Shown here: positions 45,574-54,252 of the stretch, one piece after another
Layout of the letters: the number at the start of each line of letters is the position of its first letter
Numbering within the stretch: the stretch's first letter is position 1
Assembly: GCF_023243045.1 (NCBI RefSeq)
Contig: NZ_JALKFX010000027.1
Span: 1-64,000 of the forward strand
Origin: Frankia sp. AgB32
GTDB taxonomy: Bacteria > Actinomycetota > Actinomycetes > Frankiales > Frankiaceae
DNA: 64,000 bases
Direction: 5' to 3'
Notes under the pieces: model-generated
Seen by the model: the letters and a program-made list of their open reading frames with translations, nothing else
Databases searched by the model: none
What the model was told of the DNA's origin: nothing
Translations under genes and position numbers: made by a program

Positions 45574-46485
45574 CTAATAGTGGAATCGGGTCAAACGCTC
45601 GCTCAGGACCCGGTCGAGCGCCGCCCTTCCCGCCGGACCCCACGTCGGCTTGCCGCCGGGCAGGCCGCGGTCCCCGTTCTGGCCCATCAGCATCAGGAAG
45701 AGGCTCTTCAGCGCGGCCAACCCGCGGGCACGCCGGACCGTCGCCTCGTCGGCCGCCGCGTACGCGGCGAAGAAGCGTGCGGCCGCGCCAGCCGGCAGCA
45801 ACACCCAGGCGGCCGCCAGGTCCGACGCCGGGTCTCCGACGAACAGGTCGCCGAAGTCGACAACGCCCGCCAGCGTCCCGTCCGCGACGACGACGTTCGC
45901 GGGGTGCAGATCGCCGTGCACCCACACCGGCGGACCCTCCCATACGGGGGCCGCCACGGCGTCGTCCCAGACAGCCCGGACGTCGGCGGCATCGGAGCCG
46001 ATCGCGTCAGCGTCGACGGAGTCGAAGAACCGGTCGAAGCCGTCCGTGCAGTCCTCGGGGTGCGCTCCGCGGCCCGTATCAGCCGGTGCGTCGCCGGGCG
46101 CCGCCACATGCAACGCCCGGAGGAACGCCGCCAGGGTGTCGGCCGCGCGCTCGCTGCGGGTGATCGACCCGTGGTCCAGCGGCAGGCCCGGCACCCACGT
46201 CATGACCGTCCAGATCTTGGGGAACCGCTCGGAGGACGCACCACTGCGCACCGGGACGGGGATTGGCAGCGGCAGGCGTGGGGCGAGCAGCGGCAGCCAC
46301 CGGCGCTCCTTGAGCTGGTGATCGGGGTCGGTGTCCATGCGCTGGATCCGCACGACCAACTCGTCCCCGAGGCGCCACATCTGGTTCCCCCAGCCGCCCT
46401 CCACCTCGCGCAGCGGCAGCTCGGCCAGGTCCGGATGCTGGTCCCGCAGCAAATCGCGGATGAGACCCGCGGTGATCTCGGTCAT
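45574..46485 (-). CDS. Aminoglycoside phosphotransferase (APH)-family kinase
   Basis: A 303-aa APH/choline-kinase-like enzyme from ATG 46485. WVHGDLHPANVVV is the catalytic loop (HGD-x4-N), and VVDFGDLFVGDPASDLA carries the metal-binding Asp. The N-lobe has VRIQRM as the nucleotide-lysine strand, in which Arg stands where a Lys is usual. Such enzymes phosphorylate aminoglycosides, macrolides or other small alcohols; the substrate cannot be predicted. 76 bp of it recur exactly at the left edge of the window. It sits between an IS element and an XRE gene. Confidence 0.9.
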   Translation of the reverse strand: MTEITAGLIRDLLRDQHPDLAELPLREVEGGWGNQMWRLGDELVVRIQRMDTDPDHQLKERRWLPLLAPRLPLPIPVPVRSGASSERFPKIWTVMTWVPGLPLDHGSITRSERAADTLAAFLRALHVAAPGDAPADTGRGAHPEDCTDGFDRFFDSVDADAIGSDAADVRAVWDDAVAAPVWEGPPVWVHGDLHPANVVVADGTLAGVVDFGDLFVGDPASDLAAAWVLLPAGAAARFFAAYAAADEATVRRARGLAALKSLFLMLMGQNGDRGLPGGKPTWGPAGRAALDRVLSERLTRFHY

Positions 46486-46600
46486 GCGGAGCAACCATAC
46501 TGGTTCATCGCGACACTTCCTGGGAGCAGACGCGAAATGATCCTCTCAAACGGGCCGGCCTCCACCGAATCCAGGGCGTTTCACTGCTGGTGAACTTCGC

Positions 46601-47653
46601 CTAATGCGATTTCTTGGTCTTTTCTGGAGCCATCAGATCTGACATGCGGTTGAGTACTTCGGCGGCGCGTGCGTCTTGCTCTTCTTTCGGCAATCTGACG
46701 ACGGCGAGCTCTGATGCGCACCTTTCCCGGAGGTCGTCTCGGTCGAACCAGCGCAGGGGGTGCCGGGGGTCGGTGGGGTCGTAGATGCCCTGCCCGAACG
46801 CTTCCATGACTGCCAGGTCGTACCGGCGATGGTCGTGGCTGTCGTCGGGTGGAAGGAGGCCGCCCACCATACGGTTCATCCACGTCTCCCTGGTGCCTGC
46901 CTCGTCGTCGGGATCGTCCACGTCGGCGTCGTAGCCGAACACATCCTCCGTGTCGCGCAGTCCGGGAAACGTGTCGAGAACGTCGCCGATCTGGGGCGGG
47001 TCGGTGTTCTGGATGACGAGCCACAGCGCGTACTCGTCGGCGAGGCACCGCGGGTGGGGGAGGCGTCCCTCTCCGAGTTCGCTGCCGATCCGCATGATGC
47101 GCTCGCCCATGCGCACCAGCCAGTGGTTGTTGACCTGGGTGAGAGCCAGTTCGGGCAGGTCGCACAGCAGGGGGACGTCGCGGAGGGTCGCCTCTCCCTT
47201 CAGATAGGCGGCGAACTCGTGACCGAACGAGCTGTCCAGGTGCAGCTCGCCGTCTGAGGTGGGTGCGAAGTCGGAGAAGTCGATAGTCGTGGACAGGGCC
47301 ATGGCGTCGGCCGGTGTAAGCGGGTCACCGGTGAACGACTTGTTGAACAGCCTCACCAGGTCGACCGTTTGTCGGTCGACGACGACAGGCCGTTCGCCCT
47401 CGCCTACCTCCGACTCGTCCCCGGGTTCGGCGCCGGCCAGTCGACGCAGCGCCGCGAGACTGAGCTTCAGCGCGCGTGCGAACCCTTGCAGGTTGTCCAT
47501 CCGGAACCCGTCCAGCGCGCCGATATCGGCCGCTGTGTTCTCGAAACGTCGCCAGGTCGCGAGGGACACGTCAGCACGCCGCGCAGCCTCCTGCTGGGTG
47601 AGGTTCAGCTCCGCGCGCCGCTGCTTGATCGCGTTGTCCGCCGCCACATCCAC
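46601..47653 (-). CDS. XRE-family DNA-binding protein with large unknown C-terminal domain
   Basis: A 350-aa protein from GTG 47653, with AGGAG four bases upstream; a GTG two codons further in is an alternative. Residues 8-65 form the helix-turn-helix (KQRRAELNLTQQEAARRADV, then SLATWRRFENTA). The remaining 280 residues, with acidic stretches (VFGYDADVDDPDDEAG), match nothing I recognise. A pair of direct repeats just upstream may be its operator. It resembles regulators found on actinobacterial mobile elements, which fits its position next to a tRNA gene. Confidence 0.8.
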   Translation of the reverse strand: MDVAADNAIKQRRAELNLTQQEAARRADVSLATWRRFENTAADIGALDGFRMDNLQGFARALKLSLAALRRLAGAEPGDESEVGEGERPVVVDRQTVDLVRLFNKSFTGDPLTPADAMALSTTIDFSDFAPTSDGELHLDSSFGHEFAAYLKGEATLRDVPLLCDLPELALTQVNNHWLVRMGERIMRIGSELGEGRLPHPRCLADEYALWLVIQNTDPPQIGDVLDTFPGLRDTEDVFGYDADVDDPDDEAGTRETWMNRMVGGLLPPDDSHDHRRYDLAVMEAFGQGIYDPTDPRHPLRWFDRDDLRERCASELAVVRLPKEEQDARAAEVLNRMSDLMAPEKTKKSH

Positions 47654-47675
47654 CACTCTCCTCGACGAGTGCTTG

Positions 47676-47715
47676 TTGAGCGCTCGCAATGCTAGCACTC
47701 ATTGAGCGCTTGCGA
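47676..47715. promoter_or_regulatory. Direct repeat pair, candidate XRE operator
   Basis: TTGAGCGCTCGCAA (47676-47689) and TTGAGCGCTTGCGA (47702-47715) are direct repeats differing at two positions and spaced 26 bp, about two and a half helical turns, just upstream of the XRE gene start. Autoregulation is inferred. Confidence 0.5.
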
Positions 47716-48070
47716 GCGGCGGCCCGGTCGTGCCCGCATGGGTGCCGGCCGATGCCGGTCGGTGGGGTGAGCTGGGGCCGTGAAACGCCACCCGACGGAT
47801 CGCCCGGGTTCGGGCCGCGACGTCTCGAGTGCGGGTGCAAGTGCGCAACGACGCGCGGCCGGGCTCTCTGCTGGACGTGGCATGCGACGTTCCGAAGTCG
47901 ATCAGATCCGACTGGTGGGCCGCCCGTCCAGGAAGGGGCGAACCCGTGCAGCCCGCGGGACCGGGTTCGTGGCGCGCAAAGACCGTCGGCACCTGAAATG
48001 GAAGCGTGATGCGACTATGGGGACTCTTTGGGTGAGAAAGTGCTGACCCAACTAGCCTATTAAGTTCATT
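47716..48070. other. Intergenic region between the XRE gene and tRNA-Glu
   Basis: About 355 bp with no supported gene. If an integrase gene once lay next to the tRNA, no trace is readable here. Confidence 0.4.
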
Positions 48071-48090
48071 GGGTAGTCGATCGACTACCC
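48071..48090. repeat. Perfect 20-bp palindrome beside the tRNA-Glu 3' end
   Basis: GGGTAGTCGA and TCGACTACCC are exact reverse complements with no loop, ending six bases before the tRNA 3' end. It could act as terminator stem of the tRNA transcript or as a protein-binding dyad at an attachment site. Confidence 0.6.
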
Positions 48091-48095
48091 TCGGG

Positions 48096-48168
48096 TGCCC
48101 CCAACGGGATTCGAACCCGTGCTACCGCCTTGAAAGGGCGACGTCCTGGGCCGCTAGACGATGGGGGC
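48096..48168 (-). tRNA. tRNA-Glu (anticodon TTC)
   Basis: 73 bases folding as a standard tRNA. The acceptor GCCCCCA (5') pairs with TGGGGGC (3'), the anticodon stem-loop CGCCC-TTTCAA-GGCG has anticodon TTC, and the T arm is ACGGGTTCGAATCCCGT. The discriminator is A; CCA is not encoded completely. The first bases read GCCCCCATCGTCTAG, usual for actinobacterial tRNA-Glu. Confidence 0.97.
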
Positions 48169-48290
48169 CGACTGGCGATCGGGGGTGGCCCGGCATCCGC
48201 CCGACCAGACCTCGATCATCTGTAGCACTGCCAGCATAGGGGATGGCCCGGGTGGGCGACAAACCCCTTGTCGTCCGATCACGCTGGGAG

Positions 48291-49118
48291 TCACCGCAGA
48301 GCCGGGCTCGGGTCGGCCCAGCGGTAGCGGGAGTGGAAGAACGCGCGGACCGGCCGGCCGCCGATCGCGATCGAGTGGTCGATACGCGCCGGCCCAGCCT
48401 CCGCGCCGGAGCCACCTGCCCCGACCGCGGCGAGGCCGCCGAACTGGGCGAGATCGAACGACATGGTGACGTCGTCAGCTCGGGCGACCGGGGTGTTCGG
48501 GTCGTGGACGCGCAAGGTCACCACCGTGCCGAGCTGGCGGTAGGCGTAGGCGAGGACCTGGTGGTTCAGGCCGAGCTGGCGGGGGTCGGCCGAGCGGACC
48601 GTGACGATCCCGATCGGTGCGAGCCGGCCGGTGTCGAGGTCGAGGCGGATGCGCGGCCACTCGTCGGCGAGGCTGCGGGCACCCACGCCCGGCCGCCCTC
48701 GCGGGCCAGCGTCGGGGCCGCGCATGAGGCCGTAGTAGCGGGCGACACCTCTGGGCAGGTCGAAGCTGTCGAACAGCCGGCGCACCAGATACGCGTACAG
48801 CGGGCTGCCCCGGGCCGGCGGCGTCGGGTCCGGCGATGGGTCGAGGCGCGCTTCGGCGAGGTCGCGCACCGCGAAGATCATTCCTCCGCACAGGCCTCGG
48901 CTGGCGTCGCCGATACCGATGCCCCACGGCAGGCCGGGCGCGCGGACGCCGAGCAGCGGCTGCGCCGCGAAGTCGTTCGAGAAGCGGAACGCCCGGGTGC
49001 TCGGCAGGAAGCCGGGAACGGCCGAAGACGCCTCCCAGGCCGTGGGGCGGCCTGGCAGGCGCACGGACGAGCCCGGCGGACGGCCTGGGCCGTCCGCCGG
49101 TTCCCCGAACAGGTCCAC
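48291..49118 (-). CDS. Papain-fold (C39-like) cysteine-peptidase-like protein
   Basis: A 275-aa protein. After a Pro/Gly-rich 45 residues comes GIGIGDASRGLCGGMIFAVRD, where a Cys sits in a G-x-C-GG helix start like papain-fold nucleophiles. Later LNHQVLAYAYRQLGTVVTLR is followed by VHDPN, the usual His and Asp of C39-like domains (HQVLAY...DPN). The Cys-His-Asp order supports a peptidase-like fold. No signal peptide or TM helix is visible, so a cytoplasmic role is likely. Activity and substrate are unknown. It stands alone between tRNA-Glu and bldC. Confidence 0.7.
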   Translation of the reverse strand: MDLFGEPADGPGRPPGSSVRLPGRPTAWEASSAVPGFLPSTRAFRFSNDFAAQPLLGVRAPGLPWGIGIGDASRGLCGGMIFAVRDLAEARLDPSPDPTPPARGSPLYAYLVRRLFDSFDLPRGVARYYGLMRGPDAGPRGRPGVGARSLADEWPRIRLDLDTGRLAPIGIVTVRSADPRQLGLNHQVLAYAYRQLGTVVTLRVHDPNTPVARADDVTMSFDLAQFGGLAAVGAGGSGAEAGPARIDHSIAIGGRPVRAFFHSRYRWADPSPALR

Positions 49119-49388
49119 CCTGTGCCCTCCCGGTGCTCAGGTGGTCCTTGACGCGCGCAGTCTCGACGCGCGGGTCCGGATGCCAGTCTCGCGGCTGGCA
49201 ATCCAGATTTTTGCACTTTCTTCACACTTGATGACCCAAGGGTGCGTCTCGCAGGCCCCCCGAAGGTCGTGTCAGCGACCGTCGATCCCACGCCGCCAGG
49301 CGCGAGCACCGGGACCCCGCAGGGTCTCCGAGCCGCGCGCGGACGGGACGGGATGGTGCCTGCCGGCCACCCGCCGGGCGAAAACGAT

Positions 49389-49595
49389 CTAGATGTCGCC
49401 TCCCATGCTCGGAACACCCTTGAGCAGGGCACGCACCTCGGCCTCCCGATACCGGCGGTGCCCACCAAGGGTCCGAATCGACGTCAGCTTGCCGGCCTTC
49501 GCCCACCGGGTCACGGTCTTCGGATCAACCCGAAACATCGTGGCTACCTCGGCGGGCGTCAGCAGTGGCTCGGCGTCCGGCGTTCGTGTCGTCAT
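49389..49595 (-). CDS. bldC: BldC, MerR-like developmental regulator
   Basis: A 68-aa DNA-binding protein consisting of one MerR-type winged helix (LLTPAEVATMFRVDPKTVTR, WAKAGKLTSIRTLGGHRRYR). This is nearly the whole protein, as in Streptomyces BldC, which binds direct repeats cooperatively and controls onset of differentiation. GGGAGG stands nine bases before the ATG. Neighbours (hypothetical, vdh, DUF3073, purM, purF) repeat the Streptomyces order around bldC. Confidence 0.95.
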   Translation of the reverse strand: MTTRTPDAEPLLTPAEVATMFRVDPKTVTRWAKAGKLTSIRTLGGHRRYREAEVRALLKGVPSMGGDI

Positions 49596-49747
49596 TGTGT
49601 TGGCCTCCCGTCACAGAGCGTCGCTCCGTCCCATACAGATCGTGCATCCTTCGGGGGCATTTCGGACATGGCACGTCAGGACCATCTGCTGACTAGTCAC
49701 AGCTCGTCCGAAGCAGACGGCGACTCTCTGTTAACGGAATGCGTCGA

Positions 49748-50578
49748 TCAGCTTGCGGATTCCCGTGCCTGCAAGGGTCTCCACCTCATGAGGACCCGTT
49801 CGTAGGCTTCGACCGCTAGGTCTGTTCGCCCACGGCGTAACGCGCTGACAGCCTCGACGATGTCCTCTACGGAGTTGTCGCCCCGAAGCATGTCATCGTC
49901 GAGCAGGTCAACTAGCCCGTCGTAGTCCAGTTCGACCCTGCTCTGCGGATGGAAGGACCCCAGCCAACGGGCCAGATCACCGATGCCCTCGACGGCGGGC
50001 GCGTCCGCCGAACCGGACCGCAGGGTCTCCACCGCCTCCACCGCGCGGCTGGCCCGGCGCCGCGCCAGGCTCATCGTCGTCCGGTAGATCATCGATCGCT
50101 CGGCGGTGTCGCCGGTCACCAGCGAGCGCTCGGCCGGGTCGAACAGCAGGAACCACGGCGGCGGCACCATCCAGGTGGACGTCTGCACGTGGACCTTGAG
50201 CATCGGGCGACGCGCCTTCCAGCGGTCCAGCTCGACCTCGGCCGGCTCGGTCAGCCGCCGCGGCAGGAACGCCTCCGCGACCCGCTCGGGCAGCGCGCCG
50301 CGGAACTCCACCGCCGCCTGCCACACCCGCATCTGCGTCGACCACGGGCACACGAACATCAACCCGTCGATCCACTGCACGAACGCCGACTCGTCGGCGA
50401 CGTCGAGGGTCGGTCGGACCGCCGCGAGCATGGAGACGACCCGCTCCCGCCGGGATCCGGCCCGGCGCGACGGCGGCCCGGCCGCCGCGTACCGCTGCCA
50501 GCGACCGCGCTCGGCGACCGGAAACGCGGCAAGGGGCTCATACACCCGCAGATAGGCCGCGGGCGAGACGACAGCCAT
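49748..50578 (-). CDS. Conserved actinobacterial protein of unknown function (next to bldC)
   Basis: A 276-aa protein from ATG 50578. It starts MAVVSPAAYLRVYEPLAAFP and has a Trp-rich middle (PMLKVHVQTSTWMVPPPWF, then LFDPAERSL) and a helical, acidic C-terminus. No enzyme motif, TM segment or signal peptide. A homologue in the same place beside bldC is usual in actinomycetes, so it belongs to the core genome (DUF8083-like). Function is not known. Confidence 0.82.
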   Translation of the reverse strand: MAVVSPAAYLRVYEPLAAFPVAERGRWQRYAAAGPPSRRAGSRRERVVSMLAAVRPTLDVADESAFVQWIDGLMFVCPWSTQMRVWQAAVEFRGALPERVAEAFLPRRLTEPAEVELDRWKARRPMLKVHVQTSTWMVPPPWFLLFDPAERSLVTGDTAERSMIYRTTMSLARRRASRAVEAVETLRSGSADAPAVEGIGDLARWLGSFHPQSRVELDYDGLVDLLDDDMLRGDNSVEDIVEAVSALRRGRTDLAVEAYERVLMRWRPLQARESAS

Positions 50579-50971
50579 CTCAGCTCCCCAGGACCGCCGC
50601 GAGCGCCACGGCCGCCGCTGGCCGCCGACGCGGGCCCGGCCCCACGGCGATCCTCGGGGGCAGCACCGGACGCGCCCGCACGGCGCGCCCGCCATATCGG
50701 GACAAGTCCCTCAACGAGCGCCGGGGCGCCGCAGACGACACCCACGCGGATGCCCTGGAACCTGGCATGGCTCGATCCTGGCACGACCAACCGGGCGCCG
50801 TCCGGCCTACCGCCGCCGTAGGGTGCGCCAAGGGGCGACCGGGTGCTGACCGGCACCGTACCGGGCGCCGTGCGGCGCGGTTGCGCGCTGCGGCGAGCGG
50901 GCTCGGCGGGCCGGTCCGGGCGCGCGCCGTCCGGCGCGTGGCCAGGTCGGCCAGCCGCCAGGAGGTGCGTG
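50579..50971. other. Divergent intergenic region before vdh
   Basis: 393 bp between divergent genes. It is GC-rich with no supported gene and should hold both promoters. No clear operator is seen. Confidence 0.45.
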
Positions 50972-52042
50972 ATGTCATCGCTGTTCGGCGCTGTTCGCGA
51001 ACACGAACAGGTGCTGCTGTGCTCGGATCCAGCCACCGGCCTGCGGGCGATCATCGCGGTCTACTCGACCGCGCTCGGCCCCTCCCTGGGTGGCACCCGC
51101 TTTCACCCGTACGACGACGACGGCGCCGCCCTGGCCGACGCGCTCGCGCTCTCCCGGGCGATGGCCTACAAGGCGGCCTGCGCCGGGCTGGATCTCGGCG
51201 GCGGCAAGGCGGTCATCATCGGCGACCCGACCCGGGACAAGTCCGAGGCGCTGCTGCGAGCCTTCGGCCGCCACATCGCCTCGCTCGGCGGTCGCTACAT
51301 CACCGCCTGCGATGTCGGCACCTACGTCGCCGACATGGACGTCATCGCCCGGGAGACGCGTTGGGTGACGGGCCGCTCCCCGGAGCACGGCGGGGCGGGG
51401 GACTCCGGCGTCCTGACCGCCTTCGGGGTGTTCCAGGGCATGCGCGCGGCCGCGCGGCACCGGTGGGGGACGCCGAGCCTGAGCGGGCGGCGGGTCGGGA
51501 TCAGCGGTGTCGGCAAGGTCGGCAGCCGGCTCGCGGCGCATCTCGTCGACGACGGCGCCTCGGTGGTGGCGACCGACGTGGACAAGTCGGCGTTGGCCCG
51601 GCTCGCCGCCGACGCGCCCAAGGTGGAGATCGTCGATGATCCGGACAAGCTGCTTGATCTCGAGCTCGACGTCTACGCCCCCTGCGCGCTGGGCGGCGCC
51701 CTGAACGACGACACCGTCGCCCGGCTGCGGACAGCGGTCATCTGCGGCGGCGCCAACAACCAGCTCGCGACGCCCGGGATCGGCCAGCGGCTCGCGGACG
51801 CCGGGGTGCTCTACGCGCCCGACTTCGTGGTGAACGCCGGCGGTCTCATCCAGGTCGCCGACGAGATCGAGGGGTACTCGCCCCAGCGCGCGCGGGCGCG
51901 GGCCGCCCGGATCCTCGACACGACCGCCGAGGTGTTCCGCCTCGCGGACGACGAGAACGTGACACCGGTGGAAGCCGCGGAACGGCTCGCCGAGCGCCGG
52001 ATGGCCGATGTGGGGCGCCTACGCCGCTTCCTGCTGCCGTAG
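50972..52042 (+). CDS. vdh: Glu/Leu/Phe/Val dehydrogenase, probably valine dehydrogenase
   Basis: A 356-aa NAD-dependent amino-acid dehydrogenase starting at ATG 50972 with AGGAGG upstream. It has [19 protein letters not shown], the substrate-binding [19 protein letters not shown] (catalytic Lys), [13 protein letters not shown] and the Rossmann glycine motif [13 protein letters not shown]. It oxidatively deaminates branched-chain amino acids to 2-oxo acids. The synteny with Streptomyces vdh beside bldC supports valine as substrate, though Leu or Phe cannot be excluded from sequence alone. It supplies branched acyl precursors and nitrogen. Confidence 0.92.
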   Translation: MSSLFGAVREHEQVLLCSDPATGLRAIIAVYSTALGPSLGGTRFHPYDDDGAALADALALSRAMAYKAACAGLDLGGGKAVIIGDPTRDKSEALLRAFGRHIASLGGRYITACDVGTYVADMDVIARETRWVTGRSPEHGGAGDSGVLTAFGVFQGMRAAARHRWGTPSLSGRRVGISGVGKVGSRLAAHLVDDGASVVATDVDKSALARLAADAPKVEIVDDPDKLLDLELDVYAPCALGGALNDDTVARLRTAVICGGANNQLATPGIGQRLADAGVLYAPDFVVNAGGLIQVADEIEGYSPQRARARAARILDTTAEVFRLADDENVTPVEAAERLAERRMADVGRLRRFLLP

Positions 52043-52579
52043 GGGCCGTTTCGTCGGTCCTGTCCGGGTTGGCCGCCGCGCTGGTGCGGCCTACCTCGCC
52101 GGCGGTCGTCCGCGCGGTCCACGGCGTTCTGAGCGCCCTTCTTGGGCGTAGCGGTCGGATCCGGCGGAGGCGGGGCGCAGCCGGACAGGGCCTGCATGGG
52201 TCGGGCGGCTGGGGCGTGGTGGGGCTGGGGCACCCAGCGGCGCGGTCCTGCCGTCGGGGCGGCAGTCGGGGGGCGGCAGTCGGGGGGCGGCAGTCAGCCC
52301 GTGGGCGCCGGTTCCCGGCGTCCAGCAAAACGTGACGGTCGCCACATAGGACGGGGGTCGGCCATCTCTCGGCCGGCCCGCCGGGCGGCCCCGATCCCCC
52401 ACGTGAACCGCAGGACAGGCGGCTTCACGGAGCGCTTCCGATCGTGGACATCTTGTCCGAGGACAGGCAACTGTCGGGTTGGCGTGCCGAGAGGGCTCCG
52501 GTCCCTGTAGTCTCGGGAAGCACGAGACAGTGAGAGCACCGGGGCGGGTCCCCGTCGTCATGTTCGAGGGGGTCGAGCC
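52043..52579. other. Intergenic region between vdh and the DUF3073 gene
   Basis: 537 bp with no supported gene. It contains a short tandem repeat (52261-52296) and, close to its right end, the promoter of the DUF3073 gene. Long open frames here exist on both strands because of high GC and are not credible. Confidence 0.45.
52261..52296. repeat. Tandem repeat, 14-bp unit, about 2.5 copies
   Basis: GGCAGTCGGGGGGC occurs twice in direct succession, followed by half a third copy. Too short for a CRISPR or VNTR of known role; it is probably slippage in GC-rich intergenic DNA. Confidence 0.8.
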
Positions 52580-52786
52580 ATGGGGCGCGGCCGAGCTAAG
52601 GCCAAGCAGACGAAAGTCGCCCGCGAGCTCAAGTACAACTCGCCCAATATGGATCTCGACCGATTGAAGGCGGATCTGGGCGCGGGCTCGACGCGCGAGA
52701 GCACCAGCGACGAAGCACATACAGATGACGATTATGGCTATGACGCCTACGCAGACGACGAGGATGATCGTCGTTCCTCGCGCTGA
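52580..52786 (+). CDS. DUF3073 family protein
   Basis: A 68-aa small acidic protein. The N-terminus MGRGRAKAKQTKVARELKYN and the following PNMDLDRLKADLG are the hallmark of DUF3073, conserved across actinobacteria and usually beside purM. The C-terminus is Asp/Glu/Tyr-rich. Function is unknown; a basic head with an acidic tail suggests nucleic-acid or ribosome association, but that is speculation. Confidence 0.93.
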   Translation: MGRGRAKAKQTKVARELKYNSPNMDLDRLKADLGAGSTRESTSDEAHTDDDYGYDAYADDEDDRRSSR

Positions 52787-53097
52787 GTAGCGTCACGCCG
52801 TTAATCGCCCCGCCGCGGAAGGCTCACCGCGGTGTCGTCGCCGACAGCAGTCGCCCAGGCTCCGGTCTGGGCGATCACTGTCATACCGTGGCGCCTCCGG
52901 CCTGGCCGGCTGACGCCGCATAGTGGCGTGGTCTGAGAGTGGCCCATGCCCTGCTGCCCGCGAGCCTGTCACGGCAGCCACGCCGATCTGCCATGGGCAG
53001 AAGCCGGTGGGTACAGCCGAGCGGCCTCGCTGGGCGCATCAGCGCGGCCACGGCCGTGGCCGCGCGCAGGTCGCTCGCGGCCGGGCAGCCTCTGCTG
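52787..53097. other. Convergent intergenic region
   Basis: 311 bp between the convergent DUF3073 and purM stops. No gene is supported. A CCGCGG-centred dyad near 52813-52838 may serve as terminator, but it lacks a T tract. Confidence 0.4.
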
Positions 53098-54252
53098 TCA
53101 GGCGGGGTGCCGGCCGATCAGCCGCGCGCCGGCGGAGTCCCGACCCTCGCCAGTTGCGGCCTCGACCGCGCCGCCGCTTCCCTTGGCCGCAGCCGGGGAC
53201 TGCTCGCCAATCGAGCCGATGAGCCACGCCGGCACGCCACGCTCGGCGAGCAGCGCCAGGGCGTCCCCGGCGGCCTCCGGCGCGAGCACCGCGACCATCC
53301 CGACACCCTGGTTGAACGTGTTCTCCATGTCCGGCTGGGCGACCTCGCCCCGCTCCGCGAGCAGCGCGAAGATCGGCGGCACCGGCCAGGTCGCCCGGTC
53401 CAGCGTCGCGACCAGGCCGGCGGGGATCACCCGGGCGGTGTTCGCCGCGAGCCCGCCGCCGGTGATGTGGGCGAAGGCGTGCACCTCGACGGCCGCCGCC
53501 AGCGCCAGGCAGTCCTTGGCGTAGATACGGGTCGGGGTGAGCAGGGCGTTGCCCAGCGGTTCGCCCAAAGACGGGACGTACGACCTGAGCCCGGCCGCAG
53601 CGGCCACCGAGACCCCGCCGGGCTGGTCAGAATCGACGGGACCGCTCAGGATGTGACGTACGAGCGAGAAGCCGTTGGAGTGGATGCCGGATGAGGCCAT
53701 CGCGACGACCACGTCCCCGGGCCGGACGCGCTCTGGCCCCAGCACGGCGTCGGCCTCCACGACCCCGACCCCCGTCGCGGCCAGGTCGTAGTCGTCGCTG
53801 CCCATGAGCCCGGGGTGTTCGGCGGTCTCCCCGCCGACCAGCGCCGCCCCGGCCTGCTCGCAGCCCGTCGCGATCCCCGCGACGATCTGGGCGATCCGTT
53901 CGGGCACGAGGCTGCCGCAGGCGATGTAGTCGAGCAGGAACAGCGGCTCGGCCCCGCAGACGACGAGATCGTCGACGACCATGGCGACCAGGTCGATGCC
54001 GACCGTGTCGTGGGTGTCGAGCGCCCGGGCAATCGCGATCTTGGTGCCGACGCCGTCCGTGGACGACGCGAGCAGCGGCTGCCGGTACCGGCTGGTGTCC
54101 AGGGCGAACAGCCCGGCGAAACCACCGAGCGAGCCCACCACCTCCGGACGGGTGGCCCTGGCCACGTGCCCACGCATGAGGTGGACCGCTCGGTCCCCCG
54201 CGACGACGTCCACCCCGGCCGCGCGGTAGGACGTCCGCTCCCCCGAGGTCAC
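53098..54252 (-). CDS. purM: Phosphoribosylformylglycinamidine cyclo-ligase
   Basis: A 384-aa AIR synthetase, fifth step of purine synthesis, closing the imidazole ring with ATP. GTG 54252 overlaps the purF stop (GTGA). ASSTDGVGTKIAIARA is the ATP-binding signature; GGETAEHPGLMGSDDYDLAA and ITGGGLAANTARVIP follow as in the family. Co-translation with purF is evident. Confidence 0.96.
   Translation of the reverse strand: MTSGERTSYRAAGVDVVAGDRAVHLMRGHVARATRPEVVGSLGGFAGLFALDTSRYRQPLLASSTDGVGTKIAIARALDTHDTVGIDLVAMVVDDLVVCGAEPLFLLDYIACGSLVPERIAQIVAGIATGCEQAGAALVGGETAEHPGLMGSDDYDLAATGVGVVEADAVLGPERVRPGDVVVAMASSGIHSNGFSLVRHILSGPVDSDQPGGVSVAAAAGLRSYVPSLGEPLGNALLTPTRIYAKDCLALAAAVEVHAFAHITGGGLAANTARVIPAGLVATLDRATWPVPPIFALLAERGEVAQPDMENTFNQGVGMVAVLAPEAAGDALALLAERGVPAWLIGSIGEQSPAAAKGSGGAVEAATGEGRDSAGARLIGRHPA

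Noticed and set aside
46495-48095. Integrase gene for the supposed island
   Set aside because: No tyrosine or serine recombinase motif is found in any frame near tRNA-Glu or near 29.7 kb.
52261-52296. 14-bp tandem repeat as CRISPR or origin iteron
   Set aside because: Only 2.5 copies, no flanking rep or cas gene.
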